From Mariniradius saccharolyticus AK6 (GTDB lineage: Bacteria; Bacteroidota; Bacteroidia; Cytophagales; Cyclobacteriaceae), in the NCBI RefSeq assembly GCF_000330725.2, contig NZ_AMZY02000014.1, forward strand, positions 1 to 64,000: 64,000 bases of DNA, read 5' to 3'. This document shows, in pieces, positions 9,804-19,763 of this stretch. The position numbers and the translations under genes are program-made. Under the pieces are notes generated by a model. That model saw only the letters and a list, made by a program, of their open reading frames with translations. It did no database searches and was not told the origin of the DNA. How positions within the stretch are numbered: the first letter of the stretch is position 1; every line of letters begins with the position of its first letter.

Positions 9804-12800
9804 ATGGTAAACTTAAAGCTACCTTCCATTATTGCCTATATCTCAACGGCAATCCTTGCGTTCATTTTTCATTTCAACATCCAATCACAAACCTATCCTG
9901 TATCAGATTTTGATCCCAACCTGCAGCGCGTGGTTGCGTTTCCGGGGGCGGAGGGGTTTGGCAAATTCGCCACAGGGGGTCGTGGCGGTCAGGTCCTGAA
10001 GGTTACTAACCTGAATGATTCAGGACCAGGTAGTCTTCGTGCTGCCATAGACACCAAAGGTCCAAGGATAGTCGTATTCGAAGTTTCGGGAAATATCAAA
10101 CTAAAGTCAGATTTGACCATCAGGGACGGCAATATCACGATTGCAGGCCAGACTGCTCCAGGCGATGGAATTACGATTCAGGGTTACCCGCTTAGAGTGT
10201 TTGATCAGAATAACGTAATTATTCGATATATAAGATCTAGACTTGGAGATCAAACAGGCGTTGAAGGAGATGCATTTGAAATCAAACGATCGAAAAATCT
10301 AATTATTGACCATTGTTCATTTTCATGGGGAACAGATGAAACATGTTCACTTGATGAGGTAGAGGATGCCACCGTTCAATACTGTATTATTGCTGAAGGC
10401 CTAAATGAACCTATTGTTCACAATAAATCGTCTCATTCATTTGGCTCCTTATTGGGAGGTAAAAATCTGTCATTTTTCGGAAATCTAATGGCTCATTTTC
10501 ATATCAGAACTCCAAGTTTAACACAAGGCTCCGGTCCTAATGATTTGAGAAATAATGTAATATATAATTGGGGATTCAGATCTACAAATAATGGCGCCCT
10601 ATCCTCCAATAACCTATTTTACAATTATTACAAACCAGGCCCCGCCACGAATGCGAACCCTTCTTCGGAAATGGTTAACCAGTTTTTTCTTTGGCCAACT
10701 GCTATAGATGCAGATCCAACCACCTATGCAAAATTTTTTTTGGAGGGTAACAAAATCCCTGGAAATTCTAGAATTTCAACAGACCAATGGAATGGAGTTA
10801 GGCTTGAAAATGGATCTCTAACCGAAACCTATTTAAATCGTTTAAAGAATAGAGATAATAACGGCAACTTGGTCCCTTTCCCTGTTCCGAATAATCTCTA
10901 CAGTATCACTAGGACTGCAGATGAAGCATATTCGAATGTTTTAGCTTATGTTGGCGCAAATTTATTCAGAGACGCAGTTGATCAACGCATAATTAACGAG
11001 ACTAGGAATGGAACCACAACCTTTCGGGGTTCAAAAACAGGGCTTTTGGGCATTATTGACAGTCAAAATGATGTGGGTGGATGGCCTACACTTCGCAGCC
11101 TGGCTGCGCCTGCTGATACTGACCAAGATGGCATGCCGGATACTTGGGAGACAGCCAATAACTTGAATCCCAACCGCTCGAACGACAGGGAATACAACCT
11201 CAACCCTTATTATACGGATATAGAGGTTTATATCAATTCATTGGTCGACAATTTGGTAAAAAGCCAATACCCCTCTACTCCATTGACCGTTAATCCGATC
11301 CTCCCTGCCGCGAATGCCAGCAATATTGCCCCCGTAGATATCAGCTTCGCCTGGGAGATGGTGCCCAATGCGGATACCTATCAGGTACAAATTTCGAAAT
11401 CCTCGACTTTTGGCAGTGGTAATATTACCCTCAGTAATGTTAAGGAGCTCAGTTTAGTATACCCCCAGTTGGATGCCAATAGCACTTATTATTGGAGGGT
11501 AAGGGCTGTACGAAATGGGGTAATTGGTCCTTATTCGGGTACCCGAAGTTTTCAGACCAATTCTTTGTCTGCAGTGCCCGGCAGAACCCTACTGCTGCAA
11601 CCTGCATCAAACTCGGTGGATATTGGCCTTGACCCTGTCTTTACTTGGGCCAAGGTACCCAATACCCAAAGCTACCAAATCCAGGTATCCACCCTAGCTG
11701 ATTTCTCGTCTTTGGTCGTCAATCAAAGTGGCTTGACTGAAAATAGTTTTCAGAGCCCGAAATTATTGGAAAACCAAACGTACTATTGGCGTATACGGGC
11801 AAGGAACGCGAATGGAACGGGTAGCTACTCTGTCGTCAGTAGCTTCAAGACGGTTTCTTTGGCAGTTATGGCCGAGGAAGTGGTGCCTATTCGTCCCACT
11901 AACGGTGTGGTAATCAATCCAGTTAACATTCGCTTGGAGTGGCAACCAGTATCGGGTGCTGAATCCTATCGGGTGCAGGTTTCAACCAATAGTAGTTTTT
12001 CAAACAGTGCTGTATTCAAAGATGGGGTTGTGAATTCATTTTTGGATATCCCCAACCTGAACTCCAACACACTTTACTATTGGCGGGTGATTGCGGTGAA
12101 TCGTGCCGGTATGGGAGAATACCCTATTACCCCCCAGACGTTCAAGACGGGGCCGTTTACCGAGGCTCCAGCCCAAATATCCTTGAACAGCCCTGCGCAT
12201 GATGCTAATATCTTTTCCACCAGTATTACGTTTTCCTGGACAGCGAGCCCGATTGCCAAAGGCTATACCTTTCAATTGTCTACCCGGGAAGATTTCAGCA
12301 CCTTTGTTCAAAACGTCAGCGGACTGACAAGTTCTTCACGCACCGTGTCCAATTTACAGGCAAACACCCAATACTTTTGGCGGGTATGGGCCAGCAACGA
12401 AGCGGGAAATAGTCCCATTTCTGAAATCCGGAAGGTTAGATCCGCTACCTATTCAGGAACGCCATCGGCAACAACTTTGGTCAGTCCTGCCATCAATGCG
12501 GTGGTGGGAGCAAGCAATATTCAATTTACGTGGCAAAACCAGCCCAACACGCAATATTATCGGATAGAAATATCAGAATCCACGTCCTTTAGTACCACCG
12601 TATATCGAAAAAACTCTATCCCGGGGACTTCTTGGATTGTTCCCTCATTGACTGTAAATAAAACATATTATTGGCGGGTAAGGACCTCCAACCCTGCCGG
12701 AACCGGTTCCTATTCCAGTGTTTGGAAGTTTTCGACCAACAGCGGCACTGTTAGCCTTTCACAGCCGAATCTTGTTTCTCCTGGTAACGCAAGCATGAAT

Positions 12801-14699
12801 CAACCTACCAGTTTAAGCGTTAGTTGGAACCCAGTAACCAATGCGACATCCTATGATGTGCAGGTGTCTGAATCCAATACTTTTTCAACGATTGCATTCT
12901 CCCAGAGTGGGATTACAGCTACAAACACAACATTCGGATCTCTGCTGGAAAACAAAACCTATTTTTGGAGGGTTAGGGCGAAATCCGGTACGGTTGTCTC
13001 AAGTTGGTCTGAAATCTGGAATTTTGGTACAAACGGGAGCACTGAAAATTCGACCCTCACTTCTGGCTTGGTAGGACATTGGTCTATGGAAGACGGAAGT
13101 GGGAACCGTGTGTTGGATGTTTCAGGAACATCCAACCATGGAACGCTTCAAACCACCGCCAACGTCGCTTGGGTGGAAGGGAAGTCAGGTTTAGCTCTTC
13201 TACTGAATGGCTGGTCTAATCGCTTCGCCGTAATTCCGCACAACCAGTCATTGGAAATCCCCAATGCGGTCACAATATCTGCCTGGGTGAAACCAAACAC
13301 CTTGCACCGAGGCACTATTCTTTCCAAATCTTCGGGAAACGGCTTTGAATTTTGGTTGGACAATAATGGACAATTGGAATTCCGCCTAAACCGTAGCTCC
13401 AATGGTTCCTCTTACGTATTGCGATCAAACTTTAATTACGGCAATAACCTGCAGGCTTGGATACACCTTGCAGCTACTTTTGACGGAAGTACAATGAAAA
13501 TATTCGTCAATGGCAATGAGGACAAATCCGCAAGTTTCAATCCATTTGGAATTGGAACTACTTCAGGAAATCTTGTATTAGGGGCATTGGGGACCATTCA
13601 AAGAATGAATGGCGAGCTTGATGAGGTCATGCTGCACAATCGTGCCCTTAGCATAGAAGAGATTAGGCAGGCAATGCAGGGAGGCCTCTCTATTCAGACA
13701 ATACCTTCACAATTAGCTGGACATTGGAAAATGGATGAGGGGAGCGGCAATATGTTTCGGGATGACTCAGGAAATGCGAATAACGCGAATATTATCAACA
13801 ATTCTGGAGTATCTTGGTCCGAAGCGAAAATAGGTCTTGGCGTAAATCTAAATGGTTTCTCGGAACGATATGGAAGAGTACCTCACAATTCTAGTTTGGA
13901 ACTTTCAAACGCACTGACAATCGCTGCCTGGGTCAAACCTAACGCCTTGCATAGGGGTACTATCGCTAGCAAGTCAGCAGGTAACGGTTTTGAACTTTGG
14001 CTGGATATTGATGGATTTATTGAATTCCGCCTCAATCGGACAAACAATGGCTCCACATACCGATTGAGGAGTAATTATAATTACTCAGGGGATATCGGAA
14101 AATGGATTCATGTGACTGCCACATTTGATGGGCAAACAAGTAAAATCTTTATCAACGGGACGGAAAGCACCAGTAAAACTTTTTCAGCACCTTTTGAAAT
14201 TGGCACAAACTCTGGTGATCTAGTGATCGGTGCCTTAGGAACAATTCAGAGAATGAATGGGAGTTTGGATGATCTTAGGATTTACAGCGACGCGCTCTCC
14301 CCCAATGAAGTTTTCAACCTCGCAAACCCAAACCAACAAATGATGCGTCTAAATGGTGAAATTTCAAACAAAGGCACCTACATCAATCGAAATACAGAAT
14401 CAAAGCCAAATGAAAATACCCCTGAATTCAATATTTCTGGCCAATTTGATACTTCTATTTTGTTGTATCCGAATCCCGCAGAAAAAACAATTTATGTTAA
14501 AAATCTTTGGGTGGAGGAAGGCATTATCAAAGTATTGATTTTCGACACAAATAGTAGAAACGTTAAAAGCTTGGAAAGCATTGTTCAGAATAACCAAATT
14601 GAAATGGATATTGACCAATTAGGCTTATCGACGGGTACTTATATTTTGATACTTCAAGATAATTTCCATCGTGAGATTTTGAGATTTATCAAAAAATAG
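9804..14699 (+). CDS. Large secreted pectate-lyase-like protein with FN3, two LamG domains and T9SS sorting domain
   Basis: The 1631-aa product has an N-terminal hydrophobic signal (about 8-29), a PL1 beta-helix (about 44-470, AFPGAEGFGKFATGGRGG) and the DTDQDGMPDTWE Ca2+-loop-like motif. About six FN3 domains follow (490-1077). Then come two LamG/concanavalin-like jelly-roll domains (about 1085-1295 and 1300-1515) and a T9SS sorting domain (about 1550-1631, LLYPNPAEKTIYVKNL). The two LamG copies share long stretches such as LHRGTI.SKS.GNGFE.WLD and LGALGTIQRMNG, so they arose by a recent tandem duplication. LamG domains commonly bind glycans, which suggests substrate anchoring of the lyase. 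It is a paralogue of the genes at 438 and 3945. Catalytic activity is inferred from family only. Confidence 0.88.
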   Translation: MVNLKLPSIIAYISTAILAFIFHFNIQSQTYPVSDFDPNLQRVVAFPGAEGFGKFATGGRGGQVLKVTNLNDSGPGSLRAAIDTKGPRIVVFEVSGNIKLKSDLTIRDGNITIAGQTAPGDGITIQGYPLRVFDQNNVIIRYIRSRLGDQTGVEGDAFEIKRSKNLIIDHCSFSWGTDETCSLDEVEDATVQYCIIAEGLNEPIVHNKSSHSFGSLLGGKNLSFFGNLMAHFHIRTPSLTQGSGPNDLRNNVIYNWGFRSTNNGALSSNNLFYNYYKPGPATNANPSSEMVNQFFLWPTAIDADPTTYAKFFLEGNKIPGNSRISTDQWNGVRLENGSLTETYLNRLKNRDNNGNLVPFPVPNNLYSITRTADEAYSNVLAYVGANLFRDAVDQRIINETRNGTTTFRGSKTGLLGIIDSQNDVGGWPTLRSLAAPADTDQDGMPDTWETANNLNPNRSNDREYNLNPYYTDIEVYINSLVDNLVKSQYPSTPLTVNPILPAANASNIAPVDISFAWEMVPNADTYQVQISKSSTFGSGNITLSNVKELSLVYPQLDANSTYYWRVRAVRNGVIGPYSGTRSFQTNSLSAVPGRTLLLQPASNSVDIGLDPVFTWAKVPNTQSYQIQVSTLADFSSLVVNQSGLTENSFQSPKLLENQTYYWRIRARNANGTGSYSVVSSFKTVSLAVMAEEVVPIRPTNGVVINPVNIRLEWQPVSGAESYRVQVSTNSSFSNSAVFKDGVVNSFLDIPNLNSNTLYYWRVIAVNRAGMGEYPITPQTFKTGPFTEAPAQISLNSPAHDANIFSTSITFSWTASPIAKGYTFQLSTREDFSTFVQNVSGLTSSSRTVSNLQANTQYFWRVWASNEAGNSPISEIRKVRSATYSGTPSATTLVSPAINAVVGASNIQFTWQNQPNTQYYRIEISESTSFSTTVYRKNSIPGTSWIVPSLTVNKTYYWRVRTSNPAGTGSYSSVWKFSTNSGTVSLSQPNLVSPGNASMNQPTSLSVSWNPVTNATSYDVQVSESNTFSTIAFSQSGITATNTTFGSLLENKTYFWRVRAKSGTVVSSWSEIWNFGTNGSTENSTLTSGLVGHWSMEDGSGNRVLDVSGTSNHGTLQTTANVAWVEGKSGLALLLNGWSNRFAVIPHNQSLEIPNAVTISAWVKPNTLHRGTILSKSSGNGFEFWLDNNGQLEFRLNRSSNGSSYVLRSNFNYGNNLQAWIHLAATFDGSTMKIFVNGNEDKSASFNPFGIGTTSGNLVLGALGTIQRMNGELDEVMLHNRALSIEEIRQAMQGGLSIQTIPSQLAGHWKMDEGSGNMFRDDSGNANNANIINNSGVSWSEAKIGLGVNLNGFSERYGRVPHNSSLELSNALTIAAWVKPNALHRGTIASKSAGNGFELWLDIDGFIEFRLNRTNNGSTYRLRSNYNYSGDIGKWIHVTATFDGQTSKIFINGTESTSKTFSAPFEIGTNSGDLVIGALGTIQRMNGSLDDLRIYSDALSPNEVFNLANPNQQMMRLNGEISNKGTYINRNTESKPNENTPEFNISGQFDTSILLYPNPAEKTIYVKNLWVEEGIIKVLIFDTNSRNVKSLESIVQNNQIEMDIDQLGLSTGTYILILQDNFHREILRFIKK

Positions 14700-14714
14700 T
14701 TCGCATGTCTAACA

Positions 14715-14770
14715 CATAGGAGTGACCTTTGTTCTCCATAATTTTATTTGGAGACTTTAGCACTCCTATG
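14715..14770. terminator. Nested palindrome, possible terminator or cruciform
   Basis: CATAGGAGTG at 14715-14724 pairs perfectly with CACTCCTATG at 14761-14770. Inside, TCTCC (14733-14737) pairs with GGAGA (14750-14754) around an AT-rich loop. It lies 16 bases after the stop of the lyase gene. The canonical T-run is missing, so it could be a terminator, a 3'-end stabiliser or a protein-binding palindrome. Confidence 0.45.
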
Positions 14771-15518
14771 AATTAACGGGCATTATAAGAAGTAGATTTA
14801 AGGCACCAGTTGTTCATACTTAGGAGAATTTATTTTGAACAGGCACAAACTTTTTTTAATCCAATCAGCAATAGGAATCTAACATCAGTTAAATGACAAT
14901 GCGACAAAAAAATCCTTTCCAGATCATCGCAGAAAATTCGCTCACAATACACATTATCGGCTCGTCAATCACCATTAAGGCTTCAGTAAGAACTGCGGTA
15001 GCCGCTTATTTGGTTGTTAGCGCAATCCGCCAAGAATACCTAAGAGTCCCGAGGGTTCCAAAATGTATTTTAGGCATTCTGTATACATCTGATCTTCCTC
15101 GTAACCATCCAAAGAATTCGATAATTGTCCGGGAGAAGCACCTTTAATTAACATCTTTAATAAACTTAGGCAAACTTACAAAGCACGATTTAGAATTGAG
15201 GTTCAACCGGACATTTGAACATCTTATCATAATCTTTGAAAAGATTGCCGAAAAGCGTTAGAAAACATTCATGACCCCTTTAACAAATTTAGATGCAATT
15301 TTGATTGAATCACAAAGTGCCGATTCAAGGAAAAAAACTGATTTTTAAGGAAAAGTCGATCCTTGAAACAAATCGGATTGGAAATTCTGAAAGAACATTC
15401 TTTCGAAACAGGGCTGACAAACCACAGGCGAAATCCTTTTTCTTGTTTTTTCTTCAAACACCAATAAAATTAAAGCTATATTTTGTTGACGTAGAAAGCA
15501 GGTGAATAGATTAACATT
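14771..15518. other. AT-rich intergenic region, about 750 bp
   Basis: I see no credible gene. Two small open frames (84 and 66 codons) have neither recognisable motifs nor a clear start context. The region separates the lyase genes from the EPS locus and marks a visible drop in GC content. Confidence 0.35.
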
Positions 15519-15547
15519 TTTGCTGGAAAAAATTTAATGTAGCTTTG
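15519..15547 (+). promoter_or_regulatory. Bacteroidota-type promoter before the asparagine-synthetase-like gene
   Basis: TTTG at 15519-15522 and TAGCTTTG at 15540-15547 are separated by 17 bases and match the phylum consensus TTTG/TAnnTTTG. Transcription would start near 15554, giving a leader of about 30 nt before the ATG at 15583. Confidence 0.5.
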
Positions 15548-15582
15548 AACTGTATTTATCAAAATTTTAATTTCTTTTAGGA

Positions 15583-17280
15583 ATGTCAAAGATAATCTGG
15601 GTTTACTCAAGAAAAAAACTAAAAAATGATGCTGCTGCCAAATTAGACAACATATGTTCGTTTTTGACCCCCGATAACCTAATTCCAAATCCTCATAAAA
15701 TTCATTTAACTGAAAATTGTGGGTATGGGATTCTAAATCCCAAGGCAAATATTGTATGCAAGGATAACTCAGTTTTAATGGGTGTCCTTAACGGTGGATT
15801 CAGAGAATGGCAAAATCCTGGAAGCGAAGTCCCTGACGGGAATTTCGCGATATTTAGGTCAAGTGCAACCACGACTGAAATAATTTCTGATTCTTCCGGT
15901 AGTAGGACGATATGGTATTTCTTTGATAATGATTTACTAATTGCAAGCACTTCACAATTCGCAATTATCAAGTACGTTTCAGGATTTGAATTCAATAGGA
16001 ATGTAATACCTTGGATGTTAACCACAGGCACGTTAGGCCCTGACAATTCTTGGGACAAACGAATAAAAAAGATGCCCCCGAATACTGTTTTAAAATTAGA
16101 TCATCTCACTTGGAATATTGAACTAAGAACTGACGAAATTCCATTTGGAGAAGCAAAAAATTCTGAAGTCGGCTTTGAAAAAATGGATGAGACTTTAAAG
16201 GAATCATTTAGATTACTGAATTTAAGTTCGACAAAATGGGTATTGCCACTTTCCGGAGGGTATGATAGCAGGGGAATTCTTTTTTATCTCATATCGACAA
16301 ATCAAGCAGATATAAGTACGATTACTTGGGGATTGCCAGGTTCACGAGATGACAAAAAATCCGATGCATACATTGCGGAAAAATTGTCTAGTTCACTAAA
16401 CGTCCCAAATCTATTCCTAGATACTGACTTCTCTGACGAGCCTTTTGCGGTTATTTTTGAGAGGTTCATAAAAAACGGAGAAGGACGAATTGACCATATC
16501 AGTGGATATTTAGATGGATTCAAAATTTGGAGTGATTTAAATAAAAATGGAATCGACCTAATTATTCGAGGAGACGAAAATTTTGGTTGGCTATCAGTAA
16601 ATTCACCTAAAGACGTGCTCACATCACTCGGAATCAGCTTTTTTTATGAATACCCATTCTTAAAAAAACACCTAAATATGCAGGATTATATTCAGGAACT
16701 TCCAGAATCGTTATCTAAAAAAGAGAATGAAACACTTCATCAATGGCGGGACCGCTTATATCATCAATACCGGCTTCAAAATCTAATCTCGAGTTTAGGT
16801 GATTTGAAATATTCCTATGTTGAACAAATAGTACCGTTATTGACCAGAAAGGTATTACAAACAACTTATCAATTATCTGATAAAAATCGAACTGATAAGA
16901 TTCTTTGGAAAAGCATTGTGGAAAGCTTTAATCCTAAATTTAGTTTTGCAACCTCGCAAGCAATCGCAAGTGTGGAAAAAATCTACCATTCAGAGAAGGT
17001 GGTTACCTTCCTGAAAGGATTCCTTTCGGAAAATCTCAAAAACGAAATTTTTGAAGAACAATTTATGATTGAAGTACTTCAACACATAAAATTCACCGGG
17101 AAAAAATTGGGTCATTCAGAAAAAATGACTTTTAGGAAAATAGTCAAAATCTTAATTCCCTCGAAAATATACAGCCTAATTAAAGACAACATCTCAGTTG
17201 AAAGAGAATTAGATTGGAATCTTCTTGCGATGCGTATTTCATTAACTATTTTTATTTATCGTTTGTTAAAAGACCAATAG
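15583..17280 (+). CDS. Asparagine synthetase-like protein without the glutaminase cysteine
   Basis: The 565-aa product resembles class B asparagine synthetases. The N-terminal part (about 1-190) looks like the class II amidotransferase fold. The C-terminal part has the ATP-pyrophosphatase loop LPLSGGYDSRG at residues 222-231. The start is Met-Ser-Lys, so the Cys2 nucleophile needed for glutamine hydrolysis is absent, and the loop reads SGGYDSR rather than the usual SGGLDSS. A genuine asparagine synthase from glutamine is therefore unlikely. In EPS and O-antigen loci such proteins are thought to amidate or otherwise modify sugar acids, with the acceptor unknown. A GT4 gene follows 17 bases downstream, suggesting co-transcription. 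Confidence 0.75.
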   Translation: MSKIIWVYSRKKLKNDAAAKLDNICSFLTPDNLIPNPHKIHLTENCGYGILNPKANIVCKDNSVLMGVLNGGFREWQNPGSEVPDGNFAIFRSSATTTEIISDSSGSRTIWYFFDNDLLIASTSQFAIIKYVSGFEFNRNVIPWMLTTGTLGPDNSWDKRIKKMPPNTVLKLDHLTWNIELRTDEIPFGEAKNSEVGFEKMDETLKESFRLLNLSSTKWVLPLSGGYDSRGILFYLISTNQADISTITWGLPGSRDDKKSDAYIAEKLSSSLNVPNLFLDTDFSDEPFAVIFERFIKNGEGRIDHISGYLDGFKIWSDLNKNGIDLIIRGDENFGWLSVNSPKDVLTSLGISFFYEYPFLKKHLNMQDYIQELPESLSKKENETLHQWRDRLYHQYRLQNLISSLGDLKYSYVEQIVPLLTRKVLQTTYQLSDKNRTDKILWKSIVESFNPKFSFATSQAIASVEKIYHSEKVVTFLKGFLSENLKNEIFEEQFMIEVLQHIKFTGKKLGHSEKMTFRKIVKILIPSKIYSLIKDNISVERELDWNLLAMRISLTIFIYRLLKDQ

Positions 17281-17297
17281 TAAACCTAATTAAACAG

Positions 17298-18419
17298 ATG
17301 AGAATCTTTTTTATTGAAAAGTACATCATGAAACTTATTTGGGAAATCCCTGAACCGACAGGCGGGGCTTCCGTGCAATCATTGGTTTGGATGTCAGCAC
17401 TAAACCAACTTGGAAATAAAGTGTTTCTAGGTAGGTTATCAAATGATAACAAAACTATCGATGAAAATTACAGATGGATAAATTTTCTACCCCTATATGA
17501 CTCGCTAAAAAAACAGCCGTTTATCTGGTTTACCTATAGGTTTCCAAGCATATTCCGAATAATTTCTAGAAATAGAATAGATATCGTATACACGTCGATG
17601 CCAACTTGGCAAACATTCTACATTGGCCTCATTTGTAAAGTGTTGGGCGTTAAACACGTAATCAGGATAGCGAGTGATGTAAATGTTGATGGAAGGTTGA
17701 AAAAACATCATCCCTTTCCTAGACATGTCCACATATCTCTTGCATATCGATTGGCAGATCTAGTTATCGCACAAAACAATTACCAATTTACATCACTAAA
17801 GGGTAGAGTAAAAAATAGTAATCTTATAAAAATACCCAACCCTTTTATTATAACGAAGAAATACTATCATCAAAAAAAATCGCTTTCTGGAAGTATCGTA
17901 TGGGTTGCGAACTTCCGAAGAGTAAAAAATATGGGGCGTTTGCTCGAAATTTGCCGTTTAATGCCTTACGAAGATTTTAAAATCGCAGGAGTGGAATTGC
18001 CTAATATGGACGATGAAACGGCTGAAAGTATCAGTCTACTAAAATCACTTCCGAACGTTACATTTTTTGGAAACATCAGTCGAAGCAAGATTCTCGATTT
18101 CTATGCTGAATCTAAGTTCTTGTTGAACACATCTGATTTTGAAGGATTTAGCAACACTTTTTTGGAGGCGATGGCAACTGGAACGCCAATATTGAGCACT
18201 ACAATGGTAAACCCAGACGGCATCATAAATAAATATCAGTTAGGGATAGTTTATGAGGATGAAATTTCATTAAGAGATTCATTGGATAGATTATCCCTTT
18301 ATGAGTATTTGGAATATTCAAAAAATTGTCTAGCATATGTAAAGGAATTTCATGATCATCTGGCTTTGGGGAATAAACTAAACCAAACTTTTGAAAAAAT
18401 GATGCCACTGAATCAATAA
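17298..18419 (+). CDS. Glycosyltransferase family 4 (GT-B fold)
   Basis: The product is about 373 aa. Its N-terminus (KLIWEIPEPTGGASVQSL) has the glycine-rich acceptor loop of GT-B enzymes. The C-terminal Rossmann half has IVWVANFRRVKNMGRLLEI, then NTSDFEGFSNTFLEAMATGTPI, the E-x(7)-E motif that binds the nucleotide-sugar. It should transfer a sugar from a nucleotide donor to a lipid-linked EPS intermediate on the cytoplasmic side. An upstream in-frame TTG at 17214 would overlap the previous gene; the ATG at 17298 (17 bases after that stop) or 17328 is more likely. The gene converges with the minus-strand EPS genes, whose last stop is 31 bases away. Confidence 0.85.
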   Translation: MRIFFIEKYIMKLIWEIPEPTGGASVQSLVWMSALNQLGNKVFLGRLSNDNKTIDENYRWINFLPLYDSLKKQPFIWFTYRFPSIFRIISRNRIDIVYTSMPTWQTFYIGLICKVLGVKHVIRIASDVNVDGRLKKHHPFPRHVHISLAYRLADLVIAQNNYQFTSLKGRVKNSNLIKIPNPFIITKKYYHQKKSLSGSIVWVANFRRVKNMGRLLEICRLMPYEDFKIAGVELPNMDDETAESISLLKSLPNVTFFGNISRSKILDFYAESKFLLNTSDFEGFSNTFLEAMATGTPILSTTMVNPDGIINKYQLGIVYEDEISLRDSLDRLSLYEYLEYSKNCLAYVKEFHDHLALGNKLNQTFEKMMPLNQ

Positions 18420-18449
18420 GAAATCTCAAATCGGCAAAAAATAAATTGG

Positions 18450-19541
18450 TTAGTTTATACTGTCAATTTCTGACAAAAAATAAGAGACTCTATCCTCAAG
18501 ATTTAAGTAAGCATCTTCCAACCTATCCCAGGCATTCTGCCTTAGATACCCAATTTGACTTTCATTTTCCAATAGTCCTTCTACCTTTTTAACAAGATCA
18601 GACCCATCCCATGATACAGGAAGATATGTTTGATTTGGAACATAAATTTCCGGCCAAGTTTCAATATGCGACATATCTGGCTTAACCAAAACACTACCAT
18701 TAAGTATTGCTTCAAAATCCCGAAAACAAACTTCTCCGAACCCAAAAGGACTCAACACAGCCTTTAATGATTTGATTTCAAGATTGTACTCGGACTTGGA
18801 AATTCTTCCCGAAACAAATAAGGGATTTCCATTAATCAATTCTAAAAACAATTTTCTCTGAAAATCAATTGCCGATCTATTGGGTTGATAGATGAAACGG
18901 GCCTGACATGCCTTTCTATCAGGAATTGGGCACTTCTTGTTGAATGGGAACCTACCCAACACCTTATTTATCAGCCAAGGGCCAAAATATTTGTATAAGT
19001 GAGGAAAATAGTCTGGTCTATTCCATCTATGATTATTATGGTATTGTCCGATTGCAAGGTTCCACCCAATTCTAAACTTTGCCTCTAATTCATTCAAATC
19101 AGGTCTTGGAAATGGACTGGGGTTAGGGAACATTTGAACTCCAAAATGGGAGTGATAAAAATCAGTGAAAATCTTGTTCCCGTGTAATACCTTTCCATAC
19201 AAGGATTTGTCCTTGAAGCCCTGCTTTTTAAAATAGAGATCAAAATATGGGAGGTATCCTAGATATTCGGACTCACTACCTGCATTGTCTTCAAAAAAAA
19301 TCAATTTTTTGTATCTAGTCCGTAAAACATCTAAGAACTCACTCCTATTTTCAGGATCAACGGTCCTGAAATATTTAGAAAAGACCACTAAAGTTTGATT
19401 TTTGTCATTTGACAACAAATATCTGCCGTCATCGAAGAAATCAAACCTTTTTCTAAATGTAGATATCCAAATTGGATACAGTGTAAATCTTGAAGATATG
19501 TTGTTTGTCGAACAAAAAAGAAGAGAAATCTTTTGTTTCAT
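18450..19541 (-). CDS. Glycosyltransferase-like protein, paralogue of the 2.3-kb gene
   Basis: The 363-aa product shares conserved blocks throughout with the product at 2278-3360, above all VLSPFGFGEVCFRDFEAILN, LVKPDMSH and the LPVSWDGSDL segment that follows. This conserved C-terminal half resembles exostosin/GT1-type sugar transferases, so I call it a probable EPS glycosyltransferase; donor and acceptor are unknown. It is the last gene of the minus-strand EPS set, separated from the gene before it by 222 AT-rich bases. Having two diverged copies about 15 kb apart in opposite orientation points to an old duplication or to acquisition from two EPS loci. Confidence 0.7.
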   Translation of the reverse strand: MKQKISLLFCSTNNISSRFTLYPIWISTFRKRFDFFDDGRYLLSNDKNQTLVVFSKYFRTVDPENRSEFLDVLRTRYKKLIFFEDNAGSESEYLGYLPYFDLYFKKQGFKDKSLYGKVLHGNKIFTDFYHSHFGVQMFPNPSPFPRPDLNELEAKFRIGWNLAIGQYHNNHRWNRPDYFPHLYKYFGPWLINKVLGRFPFNKKCPIPDRKACQARFIYQPNRSAIDFQRKLFLELINGNPLFVSGRISKSEYNLEIKSLKAVLSPFGFGEVCFRDFEAILNGSVLVKPDMSHIETWPEIYVPNQTYLPVSWDGSDLVKKVEGLLENESQIGYLRQNAWDRLEDAYLNLEDRVSYFLSEIDSIN

Positions 19542-19763
19542 TTGAAATCAAAATTGCTCATAAAGTAAAAAACATAAATCAGAGAGTATTGCAAATCCAG
19601 TTTCATATTCAATACCCTATGTTTTTTTTGCAAGTTAATGACTTTTTACCTCAATAGCACCTATCGTGTTCGTATTGTCTTTACGAACTGCATTATTCTC
19701 AGAATTAAGAAACCAGACAATAGAAACTTAATTAAAAAAAATTAGTAATGCAAGATTTTGTAA

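Noticed and set aside
14893-15505. Two small plus-strand frames (84 and 66 codons) before the EPS locus
   Set aside because: No motif, poor start context and composition of AT-rich intergenic DNA.
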